From contig NZ_JBHUNT010000001.1 in the NCBI RefSeq assembly GCF_042685745.1, positions 5,675,915 through 5,739,914 of the forward strand: a DNA stretch of 64,000 nucleotides, read 5' to 3'. The notes under the pieces were generated by a model. It worked only from the letters and a program-made list of their open reading frames with translations. It had not been told where the DNA came from and searched no databases. This DNA comes from Prauserella_A oleivorans. GTDB taxonomy: Bacteria > Actinomycetota > Actinomycetes > Mycobacteriales > Pseudonocardiaceae. This document shows, one piece after another, positions 25,708 to 35,335 of the stretch. The translations under genes were made by a program, and so were the position numbers. The first letter of the stretch is position 1; each line of letters opens with the position of its first letter.

Positions 25708-26711
25708 TGGTTCAGCAGTGGTGCGAACGTCTCGTCGAGCGCGTCCAGTGCCTTCATCGCCTGCCGGTAGGTCGCGGCCTCGGTGTAGCGGACCGGGAAG
25801 GTCTTACCGGCCTTGACCGCGGGCAGGTTCTTCCACAGCTGGGAGTCCATCACGTACTTGACCGGCTCCGGCAGCGAGCCGTCGGCGTTCACGGTGTAGG
25901 TGATGGCGTCCGCCTGGCCGAGGGCCGACGGCAGTTCCTCGATGGACGGGTACTCGCTGACCGACTTGGAACCCGGGCCCTTCTCCTTGACCTGGCCGTA
26001 GTACCTGGCGCCGATGTCGTTGGCGATGTTGGTGCCCCACGACCCGTCGAACTCGCGCTGGAAGTTGCCGTTCTCGACCTGGCCGTAGCCGCCCACGTGC
26101 GCGAACTTCAGCTTCGGCAGCACATTCTTGTACTTCTCGGCCAGCTGCCCGGCCTTCTGCTCGTACTGGGCCTTCACGGCGTCGAAGTTCTCCACCGCGC
26201 CCGCGGCGTCGGCCTGCTTGCGGGAGAGCTCACGCCACGCCGAGGGCACCGTCGGGCCGATCGCGACCACCGGGGCGATCGACTCGAGCCGCTTGACGTC
26301 GACGTCCTTGAGCACCGGCGCAGGCACGCCGATGACGATGAGATCGGGATCGGCCTCGGCGATGGCCTCGTAGTTGGTCTCCGCGGCCGACTCACCGGCG
26401 ACCTTCGGCAGTTTGTTGTAGGTCGCCAGGTCCTCCTTGGTCATCATGGGCTCGCCACGCTGCCACGTGGAGATGCCGACCAGCGGCGCGTCGGCCTCGA
26501 TCAGCGCGGGCACGGCGTACCCCGTGGCGACCACGCGCTGCGGGTCGGCGGGGATGGTGATCCGGCCGTTGTCGGCCTCGAACACGCGGGTCCGGCCGTC
26601 GGCGGCCGATTCGCCTTCGGTGGACGCGCAGCCGCTCATCGTCACGGTGAGCGCGAGCGCGGTAGCCGCGATGACGCCCTTCGCCAGGCGTCGCGAGCTG
26701 AATAGTGACAT
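25704..26711 (-). CDS. Ferric-siderophore substrate-binding lipoprotein
   Basis: This 335-residue periplasmic-binding-protein-like (FepB/FhuD, helical backbone) lipoprotein has a signal peptide with basic N-terminus, hydrophobic core LAKGVIAATALALTVTM and lipobox SGC (Cys about residue 28). The mature protein has the class III features: GYAVPALIEADAPLVGISTW, YEAIAEADPDLIVIGVP, and a long connecting helix. It should capture the ferric catecholate outside the membrane and hand it to the FecCD permeases. A good ribosome site, GAGGAAAG, precedes the ATG. There is an 86-bp gap to the upstream reductase gene containing a small inverted repeat (26736-26753), so an internal promoter is possible. Confidence 0.93.
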   Translation of the reverse strand: MSLFSSRRLAKGVIAATALALTVTMSGCASTEGESAADGRTRVFEADNGRITIPADPQRVVATGYAVPALIEADAPLVGISTWQRGEPMMTKEDLATYNKLPKVAGESAAETNYEAIAEADPDLIVIGVPAPVLKDVDVKRLESIAPVVAIGPTVPSAWRELSRKQADAAGAVENFDAVKAQYEQKAGQLAEKYKNVLPKLKFAHVGGYGQVENGNFQREFDGSWGTNIANDIGARYYGQVKEKGPGSKSVSEYPSIEELPSALGQADAITYTVNADGSLPEPVKYVMDSQLWKNLPAVKAGKTFPVRYTEAATYRQAMKALDALDETFAPLLNQ

Positions 26712-26797
26712 CGGTTCTTTCCTCGGTTTCCGGGGCAGGCCGGGAGTGGCCTGGCAGGGGGTGGTACCTCAGACGAGCGGACCCGCCTTGTGAGCGG

Positions 26798-27664
26798 TCA
26801 GTGCCCGTCGTGGTGCTCGTGGTCCTCGTCGTAGTCGGCCACGCCACGTTTCCAGTAGCCGGTGATGTCGTAGTCGCGCCGGTCGAGCCGCAGCTCGTCG
26901 CGCACCCAGCGGCGCAGCGGTTTCAACGTCCCCGCCTCGCCGGCCATCCACACGTACAGCCGGTCCTGTGTGGACACCGGCAGGGCCCGGACGGTCCGTT
27001 CGAGGACGTCGCTGGTCCCGGGTGGACGTTCGCCCCGGTGCACCCAGCGCACCTCGAACCCGCTCGGCGCGACGAGCTCGATCTCCTCCGCGGGGCCGGA
27101 CACCTCGATCACGGCCCAGCCGGCCGCGGTGGGCGGCAGCTCCTCCAGCCGGCGCGCGATCGCGGGCAGCGCGGTGATGTCACCCGCCAGCAGGTACCGG
27201 TCATAGGTGAACGGCACGATCAGACCACCGGGCGGGCCCGCGACGTGCACGCGCTCACCCGGCCGGGCCGTCTTCGCCCACTCCGCCGCGAGGCCGCCGT
27301 CGTGCAGGGCGATGTCGATGTCCAGCTCGCCCGCCGCCGGGTCGTAGGCCCGCACCGTGTACTCGCGCGACGTCGGCGACGGCCGCGGCCAGCGCAGCAT
27401 CAGCCCGTCCGGCTCGGGCAGGCGCAGGATGCCGTCGGGGTCGGCGAAGATGAGCTTGACGTGCTCGTCGGGCGCGTGCGCCTCGAAGCCCTCCAGCCCG
27501 GGGCCACCCAGGGTCACCCGCAGCAGGCCCGCCCCGACCGGACGGGTGCGCAGCACCTCGACCGCGCGGACCCGGATCGGGTAGCCCACCTTCTCGGCGA
27601 CGGTGCCCGCCCGCACCTCGGCGATGCGGTCGAGGTGCCGGTGCCGGTGGTCGACGCGGGTCAC
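26798..27664 (-). CDS. Siderophore-interacting protein (ViuB/SIP-type ferric reductase)
   Basis: This 288-residue flavoprotein is of the SIP family, which reduces ferric siderophores in the cytoplasm to release iron. The FAD-binding motif REYTVRAYD follows a beta-barrel domain. A siderophore-interacting NAD(P)H domain follows (YLLAGDITALPAIARRLEELP, then YVWMAGEAGTLKPLRRWVRDEL, then YDITGYWKRG). The C-terminus is rich in His/Asp/Glu (DYDEDHEHHDGH), perhaps metal-contacting. The GTG at 27664 overlaps the aryl-carrier-protein stop (GTGA). It completes the uptake side of the cluster. Confidence 0.92.
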   Translation of the reverse strand: MTRVDHRHRHLDRIAEVRAGTVAEKVGYPIRVRAVEVLRTRPVGAGLLRVTLGGPGLEGFEAHAPDEHVKLIFADPDGILRLPEPDGLMLRWPRPSPTSREYTVRAYDPAAGELDIDIALHDGGLAAEWAKTARPGERVHVAGPPGGLIVPFTYDRYLLAGDITALPAIARRLEELPPTAAGWAVIEVSGPAEEIELVAPSGFEVRWVHRGERPPGTSDVLERTVRALPVSTQDRLYVWMAGEAGTLKPLRRWVRDELRLDRRDYDITGYWKRGVADYDEDHEHHDGH

Positions 27665-27936
27665 GCCTGCGCCTCGCCGGTGACCAGCGTGATCCAGTGC
27701 GCCAGCTCGGGACGTTCCGCGAGATCCGGGAACTCCACCTCGTTCGCGCCCGCCGCCCGCCAGCGCTCGATGAGGCTCATGATGCGGATCGAGTCCAGGC
27801 CGAGGTCCAGCAGGTTCTCCTCCATCCCGATCTCGGCCGGGTCGCGGCCGAGCAGCTCGGCCACGTCGGCGCGGATCCGCTCGGCGGACAGCGCGGTCGT
27901 GCCGTTCACAGCGGTCAGGTCGTTCGTGTTGCTCAT
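27661..27936 (-). CDS. Stand-alone aryl carrier protein
   Basis: This 91-residue acyl-carrier-fold protein has the phosphopantetheine site LDLGLDSIRIMSLIERW (Ser about residue 50). It follows the isochorismatase gene directly with no spacer and precedes the SIP gene. In EntB and DhbB the aryl carrier is fused behind the isochorismatase domain; here the same order exists as two proteins. EntE should load 2,3-dihydroxybenzoate on it, and C1 of the NRPS should take it. No phosphopantetheinyl transferase gene is in the window. Confidence 0.92.
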   Translation of the reverse strand: MSNTNDLTAVNGTTALSAERIRADVAELLGRDPAEIGMEENLLDLGLDSIRIMSLIERWRAAGANEVEFPDLAERPELAHWITLVTGEAQA

Positions 27937-28608
27937 TCAGCTCACTCCTGTGGGGATCGGGGCGGTCAGCCCGGCCAGCGTGGCGGCGGTGGTGGTGACC
28001 ACGCCGCAACGCTGGGCCACGTACTCGCAGGCCTGGTCGTGGCGGGCGCGGGAGAAGTCGGCGACCGCGTCGGCGACCAGGAACGGCCGGATGTCGCGCA
28101 TGAACGCCTCCAGCGCGGTCGCCTGGCAGCCGATGTGGGCGTAGACACCGGTGACGAGCAGCTGGTCGCGTCCGGCGGCGGCGAGCCGGTCGGCGAAGTC
28201 GCTGCGCTGGAAGGCGCTGTAGCGCCACTTCACCAGCACGGTGTCGCCCGGGCCCGGCGTCAGTTCGTCGACGATGTCGGCCGCACGCGGGTCGTCGTCG
28301 ATCACCGCACGCATGCCCTCGCCCCAGAACTCGGTCTGCAACCCGCGCTCGGACTGGCGTGGCCTGCCCGGCTGCGCGGTGAAGTACACCGGCACCCCGC
28401 GGTCGCGGCAGGTCTCGATCAGGCGGGCGATGTTGGCCACGACCTCGGGCACGGGCGCGCCGGCGTAGGGCGCGAGGAAGTACCGCTGCATGTCGTGCAC
28501 CAGCAGCGCCACCCGATCCGGCTCCACGCGCCAGTCGGCACGGCCGGCGGGCAGTTCGTCCGAAGTGGGCAGACCATAGGGCTCGATCTTCGGCAACGAC
28601 AACGACAT
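27937..28608 (-). CDS. Isochorismatase
   Basis: This 223-residue isochorismatase hydrolyses isochorismate to 2,3-dihydro-2,3-dihydroxybenzoate and pyruvate. The EntB-type opening LPKIEPYGLPTSDELP leads to the catalytic Asp in LLVHDMQRYFL. A Lys in VLVKWRYSAF and the cis-peptide loop TGVYAHIGCQATALEAFMRDI complete the active site. It ends at about the domain boundary where EntB/DhbB continue into the carrier domain. The ATG at 28608 overlaps the entE stop (ATGA). It acts between EntC and EntA. Confidence 0.94.
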   Translation of the reverse strand: MSLSLPKIEPYGLPTSDELPAGRADWRVEPDRVALLVHDMQRYFLAPYAGAPVPEVVANIARLIETCRDRGVPVYFTAQPGRPRQSERGLQTEFWGEGMRAVIDDDPRAADIVDELTPGPGDTVLVKWRYSAFQRSDFADRLAAAGRDQLLVTGVYAHIGCQATALEAFMRDIRPFLVADAVADFSRARHDQACEYVAQRCGVVTTTAATLAGLTAPIPTGVS

Positions 28609-30257
28609 CACCCCTCCTTCGCCTGGGCCGCGAGCACCGCCCGCAGCTCCCGTTTGCTCGTCTTCCCGACGCCCGTCACCGGAAAGTGGTCGACCACGAC
28701 GACGCGGTCGGGGATCTTGAACGCGGCGACCCCGCGTTCCCGGACGAACCGGCGCAGGTCCGCCTCGGCGGGCTTGGCATCCTCGACCGGCACCACGTAG
28801 GCGCACGTGCGTTCGCCGAGGTACTCGTCGGCCACGCCCACCACGGCGGCGTCCAGCACCTCCGGATGCGCCATGAGGTGGTTCTCCACCTCCTCGGGCG
28901 CGACCTTCTCGCCACCGCGGTTGATCTGCTCCTTCACGCGGCCGACGACCTCGACGTGCCCGGAGGGGTGGAACCGCACGAGGTCGCCGGTACGGTAGAA
29001 ACCGTCCCGGGTGAAGGCCTTCGCGTTGTGCTCGGCGGCACGGTAGTAGCCGCGGATGGTGTACGGCCCGCGCGTGAGCAGCGCACCGGCCTGCCCCGGC
29101 TCGACGACATCGTCCGAGGAGGCCTCCGGGTCGTCCGGATTCACCACGCGGATCTCGTCGTCGAGCGAGATCGGCCTGCCCTGGGTGGAGAGCACCAGCT
29201 CGTCCGGATCGTCGAGCCGCGTGTAGAACACCAGGCCCTCGGCCATGCCGAACACCTGCTGCAGCCGGCAACCCAGCGCCGGACCGATCCGCTCGGCCAG
29301 TTCCCTGCCGCACTTGGCCCCGCCGACGAGCAGAACCTCCAAACTGGACAGATCACGCGTCGTCCGGCCCGCCGCCTGCACCCAGGCCGCGGCGAGCGGC
29401 GGCACGACCGCGCTGATCGTCACACGCTCGGCCTCGATGAGCCGGAACGCCGTGTCGGCGTCCGGTCGCGGCGAGAGCACCACGGTCGCACCCGCGTGCA
29501 GCACACCCAGCACTCCCGGCGAGCTCATCGGATAGTTGTGCGCCACCGGCAGCGCCACGAGATACACACTGTCCGGCCGCAGCCGGCAGATCCGGGCGCT
29601 CTCGCGGACGCTGTAGAGGTAGTCGTCGTGCGTGCGCGGGATCAGCTTCGGCAACCCGGTGCTGCCGCCGGAGAGCTGGAGGAACGCCACGCCGGCCGGG
29701 TCCGGGTCGGGCAGGTCGATCGGCTCGGCGGCCTCCATCGCCGCGAACTCGTCGGTGCCCACCACGAAGACGTCCCGCAGCGTCGGCACCTCGTCGGCGA
29801 CCGCTCGGGCGGCCGCCGCGTAGTCGTGCCGTTCGTGCTCGCCGACCGTGACGATCGCCGCCGCCTCGGCGTGCTCGGCGAAGTGCTTGAGCTCGGTGTG
29901 CCGGTGCGCGGGCAGGGCGAACACCGGCCACGCGCCCAGCCGCCACAGCCCGAAGATCACCTCGAGGAACTCCGGGATATTCGGCAGCTGCACGATCACG
30001 CGGTCGCCCGCCCGGATGCCGCGGCCGGCGAACCCGGCGGCGAGCCGGTGCGCGCGTTCGTCCAATTCGGAGTACGTCCAGCGCACCTGGGTTCGGGTGG
30101 CGGGACTCTCCCCCACCACGGCGGTGCGGCTCGCGTACGCCGTCGCCAGCCCCGTCAGCCACCTGCCGAACGTCTGCCCCTGCCAGTACCCCAGCGCGCG
30201 GTAGCGGGCCGCGTCCTCGGCAGGCCAGGGCGTGTGGTCCGGGCCCGACCCGATCAT
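28608..30257 (-). CDS. entE: 2,3-dihydroxybenzoate-AMP ligase
   Basis: This 549-residue adenylating enzyme activates 2,3-dihydroxybenzoate and loads it on the aryl carrier. The P-loop is LQLSGGSTGLPKLIPRTH, the aryl-acid pocket motif AHNYPMSSPGVLG carries the Asn typical of DhbE/EntE, and FGMAEGL, YRTGDLVRFHPSGHVEVVGR and the C-terminal lysine in TGVGKTSKREL are all present. The ATG at 30257 follows GAGGAGG and overlaps the stop of a 26-codon reading frame created by a duplication of the entC tail. The gene is coupled to isochorismatase downstream. Confidence 0.95.
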   Translation of the reverse strand: MIGSGPDHTPWPAEDAARYRALGYWQGQTFGRWLTGLATAYASRTAVVGESPATRTQVRWTYSELDERAHRLAAGFAGRGIRAGDRVIVQLPNIPEFLEVIFGLWRLGAWPVFALPAHRHTELKHFAEHAEAAAIVTVGEHERHDYAAAARAVADEVPTLRDVFVVGTDEFAAMEAAEPIDLPDPDPAGVAFLQLSGGSTGLPKLIPRTHDDYLYSVRESARICRLRPDSVYLVALPVAHNYPMSSPGVLGVLHAGATVVLSPRPDADTAFRLIEAERVTISAVVPPLAAAWVQAAGRTTRDLSSLEVLLVGGAKCGRELAERIGPALGCRLQQVFGMAEGLVFYTRLDDPDELVLSTQGRPISLDDEIRVVNPDDPEASSDDVVEPGQAGALLTRGPYTIRGYYRAAEHNAKAFTRDGFYRTGDLVRFHPSGHVEVVGRVKEQINRGGEKVAPEEVENHLMAHPEVLDAAVVGVADEYLGERTCAYVVPVEDAKPAEADLRRFVRERGVAAFKIPDRVVVVDHFPVTGVGKTSKRELRAVLAAQAKEG

Positions 30258-30288
30258 GCGGCCTCCTCTGTGTCTTGTGGGACACCCA
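30251..30288. repeat. 38-bp direct repeat, copy 1
   Basis: This copy is identical to 30328-30365, offset 77 bp. It contains the last codons of entC-like sequence, the stop, the GAGGAGG ribosome site and the first codons after ATG. In this copy the ATG is that of entE. Confidence 0.9.
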
Positions 30289-30330
30289 CACCCGGTCGGC
30301 CTTCATGATCAAAAGCTTCGCGATGGTCGA

Positions 30331-30334
<4 letters not shown>
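30254..30334 (-). CDS. 26-codon reading frame between entC and entE
   Basis: ATG at 30334 overlaps the entC stop (ATGA), and the TGA at 30254-30256 overlaps the entE ATG. The peptide begins MIDHREAFDHEGRPG and ends with the same ten residues as EntC (GVPQDTEEAA), because both ends come from a duplicated 38-bp segment. It has a duplicated GAGGAGG ribosome site at the usual distance. Translation is therefore likely, as a link in the coupled chain entC to entE. Whether the peptide does anything is unknown; it may be only a scar that preserves coupling. Confidence 0.55.
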
Positions 30335-31545
<1,211 letters not shown>

Positions 31546-31879
31546 GTCACATAACTCCCTAAGCACGCACGTCGATCACGGCAGGCGGGGAAGCGCTCCC
31601 CGCGGCACGACAAAGGGGTCGGTGGGTGCCGGGGACCGCGGAGAACCGCTCGATCGCCCACTCGACTTCATGGCTGCGATCTCACCGCCCGTGGTTGCAT
31701 CGATCCCGAGTAACTCTATGGTTAGCCTTACCTAACGGCGAGTTCGTACCGTACGTTATGAGAAGTCGTCGCGAAAGCCGGTCGTATGAGACCCAGCTCA
31801 CAGCCAACGTGACCGGGTTGGCGCAGTGTGGCGGCGCGGCGGCCGGCCCTTGCCGAGCGCCGGAGCCGTCAGCCTGCGT
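31546..31879. other. Intergenic region with siderophore operon promoter
   Basis: This 334-bp gap between entC and the next minus-strand gene contains the iron box at 31717-31735 and AT-rich promoter-like sequence around 31690-31770. I see no gene. The roughly 170-nt stretch between the box and entC would form a long leader, in which no clear riboswitch-like structure was recognised. Confidence 0.6.
31717..31735 (-). promoter_or_regulatory. Candidate IdeR/DmdR iron box
   Basis: The minus strand reads TTAGGTAAGGCTAACCATA, which matches the actinobacterial iron-box consensus TTAGGTTAGGCTAACCTAA at 16 of 19 positions. It stands upstream of entC, the first gene of the leftward operon. Iron-bound IdeR/DmdR1 at such a site would repress the cluster when iron is plentiful. 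Confidence 0.85.
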
Positions 31880-32608
31880 TCACGGGCACTCGGTGAGCTC
31901 GTAGGACTCCACGTCGACCTCCGGCCAGTCGCGCAGCGAGCCCGGCGAACCGTAGGTCTCCGTGCACCCGACCTGCCTGCCCCCGAGGTCGAACACCTCC
32001 CCGAGCACGGGCGCCTGCTGGCAGGCGGCGGCACTGTCCGTGCCGGCGCACTCGTGGCGCACCACGACCACCTCGGGCACCTCGTCACCGGTCGCGTCGT
32101 CGAGCACCACACTGCCCGCATCGGAGAAGTAGGGCCGCTGGTCGGACCGCCAGCTGTCACCACGCCAGACGTGCACCTCGCCCGCCATGCCGCCGTCATG
32201 CGGACCCCGCACGAGACACACGGGGGTGTCGCTCGGCGGGCAGCGCAGCGAGTCGCGGTTGAGCCGCACGCCCATGGCGGTGATCGTCACCTCCGCCACA
32301 CTCCCCGACGACGGGCCGCCTGCGCGCAGCCGTCCGGTGCCGCCGTCGGCGTCCGCGAGCAGCTCCACCGGCATGCCGTTGACCGATGCCGACGCCACCA
32401 CGCGGCACGGGTCGTCACCGCAGCCCGAGTTCGCCGTGGACGTCGGCATGGACAGCCCTCCGCGGGCCGGCCGGGCGGCGTCCGGGCGCAGCAGCGCCGC
32501 GGTCACCAGCGATCCCACGGCCACGACCACGGCCAGCACCACGGTGACCAGCACCGGCCTGGGCGGCCGCGCCGCCGAACGCGTGCGCGCGGACGACACC
32601 GAAGACAC
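31880..32608 (-). CDS. Membrane-anchored hypothetical protein
   Basis: This protein of about 242 residues has one N-terminal transmembrane helix (PVLVTVVLAVVVAVGSLVTAALL) after a basic Ser/Arg-rich head, so the rest is probably outside the membrane. The exported domain has several cysteines (GCGDDPCR, CPPSDTPVCL, HECAGTDSAAACQQ, GCTETYG, ELTECP) likely forming disulfides, and an integrin-repeat-like stretch VVLDDATGDEVPEVVVV. The start at GTG 32608 is preferred because GGAGG lies six bases before it; the frame is open to 32632. I do not recognise the family. It is not obviously part of the siderophore system, although it is just upstream of its promoter. Confidence 0.68.
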   Translation of the reverse strand: MSSVSSARTRSAARPPRPVLVTVVLAVVVAVGSLVTAALLRPDAARPARGGLSMPTSTANSGCGDDPCRVVASASVNGMPVELLADADGGTGRLRAGGPSSGSVAEVTITAMGVRLNRDSLRCPPSDTPVCLVRGPHDGGMAGEVHVWRGDSWRSDQRPYFSDAGSVVLDDATGDEVPEVVVVRHECAGTDSAAACQQAPVLGEVFDLGGRQVGCTETYGSPGSLRDWPEVDVESYELTECP

Positions 32609-32660
32609 CGACGACCTCCTCCCTCGGTCCACCGCGTGAGCGTAGGGGAGGTGACGCTGC

Positions 32661-32972
32661 GTGCACGTCTATGTTGGCGGCGTGACGAATCCACACCTGC
32701 CGCCGGTCGTGTACCTGCCCACCGGCCCGCACGCCGGACCGGACACCGCCGAGACCCACGTCCAGCTGCGCCGGACCCGGGACGGCCGCCTCGCGCTGCT
32801 CGCGTTCTCCGCCGTCGACCGTCTCGTCGAAGGCTGCGGCGAGCACCAGCCGTGGATGCTGGTGCGCACCGAGCACCTGCCGAAATTGCACGAGTCCCAG
32901 CCCTACGACGTCATCCTTCTCGACGGGGCCATCCCCGAGGAACTGCGGCAAGCGGCCCCACCAGGGGCGTGA
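32661..32972 (+). CDS. SAV_915-family small protein
   Basis: This 103-residue protein has the pattern VVYLPTGPHAG, VQLRRTRDGRLALLAFSAVDRLVEGCGEHQPWMLV, YDVILLDGAIPEEL. It is shared by actinobacterial SAV_915/SseB-like small proteins of unknown role. It starts with GTG at 32661, after GGGGAGG; an internal GTG at 32682 is an alternative. It lies 70 bases before accA3 on the same strand, where mycobacteria also have a small conserved hypothetical gene (Rv3284 position), although I cannot claim homology with that protein. Confidence 0.78.
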   Translation: MHVYVGGVTNPHLPPVVYLPTGPHAGPDTAETHVQLRRTRDGRLALLAFSAVDRLVEGCGEHQPWMLVRTEHLPKLHESQPYDVILLDGAIPEELRQAAPPGA

Positions 32973-33042
32973 GCCTCCTCTCACCGATGGCGCACGGGCG
33001 GACCGTAGACTCCACGCCAGAGCAGCGAACAGGGAGGTAAGC

Positions 33043-34818
33043 GTGCCGGAGCCAGCCAGCGTGACGAAGGTGCTCATCGCCAACCGTGGCGAGATCGCTG
33101 TGCGCGTGATCCGAGCCGCGAAGGACGCAGGCATCGCCAGTGTGGCCGTCTACGCCGACCCCGACCGCGACGCGCCGCACGTCCGCATGGCCGACGAGGC
33201 CTTCGCCCTCGGCGGGAGCACCGCGGCCGAGAGCTACCTCGTGTTCGACAAGCTGCTGGATGCCGCGAAGCGCTCCGGCGCCGACGCGGTGCACCCCGGG
33301 TACGGCTTCCTCTCCGAGAACTCCGACTTCGCCCAGGCCGTCATCGACGCAGGGCTCACCTGGATCGGCCCGAGCCCCCAGGCGATCCGCGACCTCGGCG
33401 ACAAGGTCACCGCCCGGCACATCGCCCTCAAGGCGGGTGCCCCGCTGGTCCCGGGCACCAAGGACCCCGTCCAGAACGCCGACGAGATCGTCGCCTTCGC
33501 CGAGGAGCACGGGCTTCCGGTGGCCATCAAGGCCGCGTTCGGCGGCGGCGGCCGTGGCCTCAAGGTCGCGCGCACCATGGAGGAGATCCCGGAGCTGTTC
33601 GAGTCGGCGACCCGCGAGGCCGTCGCCGCGTTCGGCCGCGGCGAGTGCTTCGTCGAGCGCTATCTCGACAAGCCCCGGCACGTCGAGGCCCAGGTACTGG
33701 CCGACAAGCACGGCAACGTCGTCGTCGTGGGCACGCGCGACTGCTCGCTGCAGCGCAGGCACCAGAAGCTCGTCGAGGAGGCGCCCGCGCCGTTCCTCAC
33801 CGACGAGCAGCGCGCCACGATCCACTCCTCGGCCAAGGCCATCTGCAAGGAGGCCGGCTACTCGGGCGCGGGCACGGTCGAGTACCTCGTCGGTGTCGAC
33901 GGGACGATCTCGTTCCTCGAGGTGAACACCCGCCTGCAGGTGGAGCACCCCGTGTCCGAGGAGACCACCGGCATCGACCTCGTGCGCGAGCAGTTCCGGA
34001 TCGCCGAGGGCGGCACCTTGCCCTTCACCGAGGACCCGCAGCCGCGCGGGCATGCCATCGAGTTCCGCATCAACGGCGAGGACGCGGGTCGCAACTTCCT
34101 GCCCGCGCCCGGCACGGTCACCAAGCTCGTCTTCCCCGAGGGCCCCGGCGTGCGCGTGGACTCCGGTGTGGAGGAGGGCAGCGTCATCGGCGGCCAGTTC
34201 GACTCGATGCTCGCGAAGGTCATCGTCACCGGCGCCGACCGGCAGCAGGCCATCGAGCGCTCGCGGCGCGCGCTGGGCGAGATGGTCGCCGAAGGCCTGG
34301 CCACCGTGCTGCCCTTCCACCGCGCGATCCTCGACGACCCCGCGTTCGTCGGCGACGGCACCGGCTTCTCCGTCCACACCCGGTGGATCGAGACCGAGTT
34401 CGACAACACCATCGAGCCGTTCACCGCACCCACCGAGGCCGACGAGGAGCCCGAGGAGCGGCAGACCGTCGTGGTGGAGGTCGGCGGCCGCAGGCTGGAG
34501 GTATCGCTGCCTGGCGACCTCGCGCTCGGCGGCGGCAACGGTGGCGGCGCCAAGAAGGCCAAGCCTCGCAAGCGGGCCGGTGGCGGCAAGGCCGCCGCGA
34601 GCGGCGACGCGGTCACCGCCCCCATGCAGGGCACCATCGTGAAGGTCGCGGTGTCCGACGGCCAGCAGGTCGAGGCGGGCGAACTCATGGTGGTGCTCGA
34701 GGCGATGAAGATGGAGAACCCGGTCACCGCGCACAAGTCGGGCACCGTGACGGGCCTGGCCGCCGAGGTGGGCTCCGCCGTCAGCCAGGGCGCCGTGCTC
34801 CTCGAGATCAAGGACTGA
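33043..34818 (+). CDS. accA3: Acyl-CoA carboxylase alpha subunit (biotin carboxylase + BCCP)
   Basis: This 591-residue protein has a biotin carboxylase half (residues about 8-460: KVLIANRGEIAVRVIRAAKD, HPGYGFLSEN, the ATP-grasp glycine loop KAAFGGGGRGLKV, EVNTRLQVEHPVSE). An Ala/Lys/Gly-rich linker leads to the C-terminal biotinyl domain with EAMKMEN, whose Lys is biotinylated by BirA. It carboxylates biotin with ATP and bicarbonate for the AccD5-AccE transferase and probably for other AccD subunits. It starts with GTG at 33043 after GGGAGG. In mycobacteria it stands close to accD5; here it is about 26 kb away, beyond the siderophore cluster. Confidence 0.96.
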   Translation: MPEPASVTKVLIANRGEIAVRVIRAAKDAGIASVAVYADPDRDAPHVRMADEAFALGGSTAAESYLVFDKLLDAAKRSGADAVHPGYGFLSENSDFAQAVIDAGLTWIGPSPQAIRDLGDKVTARHIALKAGAPLVPGTKDPVQNADEIVAFAEEHGLPVAIKAAFGGGGRGLKVARTMEEIPELFESATREAVAAFGRGECFVERYLDKPRHVEAQVLADKHGNVVVVGTRDCSLQRRHQKLVEEAPAPFLTDEQRATIHSSAKAICKEAGYSGAGTVEYLVGVDGTISFLEVNTRLQVEHPVSEETTGIDLVREQFRIAEGGTLPFTEDPQPRGHAIEFRINGEDAGRNFLPAPGTVTKLVFPEGPGVRVDSGVEEGSVIGGQFDSMLAKVIVTGADRQQAIERSRRALGEMVAEGLATVLPFHRAILDDPAFVGDGTGFSVHTRWIETEFDNTIEPFTAPTEADEEPEERQTVVVEVGGRRLEVSLPGDLALGGGNGGGAKKAKPRKRAGGGKAAASGDAVTAPMQGTIVKVAVSDGQQVEAGELMVVLEAMKMENPVTAHKSGTVTGLAAEVGSAVSQGAVLLEIKD

Positions 34819-34824
34819 GTTCAC

Positions 34825-34844
34825 CGCCCGGTGACGGCCGGGCG
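34825..34844 (+). terminator. Hairpin after accA3
   Basis: CGCCCGG (34825-34831) pairs with CCGGGCG (34838-34844) across TGACGG, seven bases after the stop. The stem can extend after a small bulge. The T-run is poor. Confidence 0.5.
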
Positions 34845-34894
34845 AACTCTGAGAACCCGCTCAGCTGCCGTGGCCAACCCGGTCCGCGCCGACC

Positions 34895-34900
34895 TACCAT
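34895..34900 (+). promoter_or_regulatory. -10 box of the DUF1707 gene
   Basis: TACCAT ends six bases before the GTG at 34907, as in a leaderless promoter. Confidence 0.5.
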
Positions 34901-34906
34901 CGACGT

Positions 34907-35326
34907 GTGCCCGCCGATCGACCGGAGTTGCGGCTCAGCGACGCTGAGCGGCAGGAGGCGCTGGACGCGCTTTCCGAACACGTGCGCACCGGGCGGCTCG
35001 ACCTGACCGAGTTCGACGAACGCTCCCAGCAGACGAGCGTGGCGAAGTTCCGCCGGGACCTGGAGCCGCTGTTCGCCGACCTGCCGGACCCGAAGCCGAG
35101 CGTGCTCCTGCCCGGACGCGCGGTGCAGCGTCCGCGGCCGCCCGCTCCGGCGCCGGTGGTCCCGTGGCGCCAGCGCGTGGCGGCGAGTGCCGTGCCGGTC
35201 GCGGCGGTGCTGGCGATCGTCCTGTTCTTCACGGTCGCGCGCGGCGCCCTCCTCGTCTTTCTGCTGCCCGCCCTCGTCGCGCTCATCGCGGGCTCGCTGG
35301 CGAACAATCGCTGCCGGCGGTTCTAA
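34907..35326 (+). CDS. DUF1707 domain membrane protein
   Basis: This 139-residue protein has an N-terminal DUF1707 (SHOCT-like) domain, RLSDAERQEALDALSEHVRTGRLDLTEFDERSQ (quoted in part), typical of actinobacterial proteins in which it precedes membrane segments. A proline-rich linker follows, then two hydrophobic helices (AASAVPVAAVLAIVLFFTVA and LLVFLLPALVALIAG) and a basic end. Function is unknown. It starts with GTG at 34907. The next gene's -10 box overlaps its stop codon. Confidence 0.85.
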   Translation: MPADRPELRLSDAERQEALDALSEHVRTGRLDLTEFDERSQQTSVAKFRRDLEPLFADLPDPKPSVLLPGRAVQRPRPPAPAPVVPWRQRVAASAVPVAAVLAIVLFFTVARGALLVFLLPALVALIAGSLANNRCRRF

Positions 35327-35329
35327 GAT
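35324..35329 (+). promoter_or_regulatory. -10 box of the GNAT gene
   Basis: TAAGAT overlaps the stop codon of the DUF1707 gene and ends six bases before the GTG at 35336. Confidence 0.45.
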
Positions 35330-35335
35330 CCCCGC

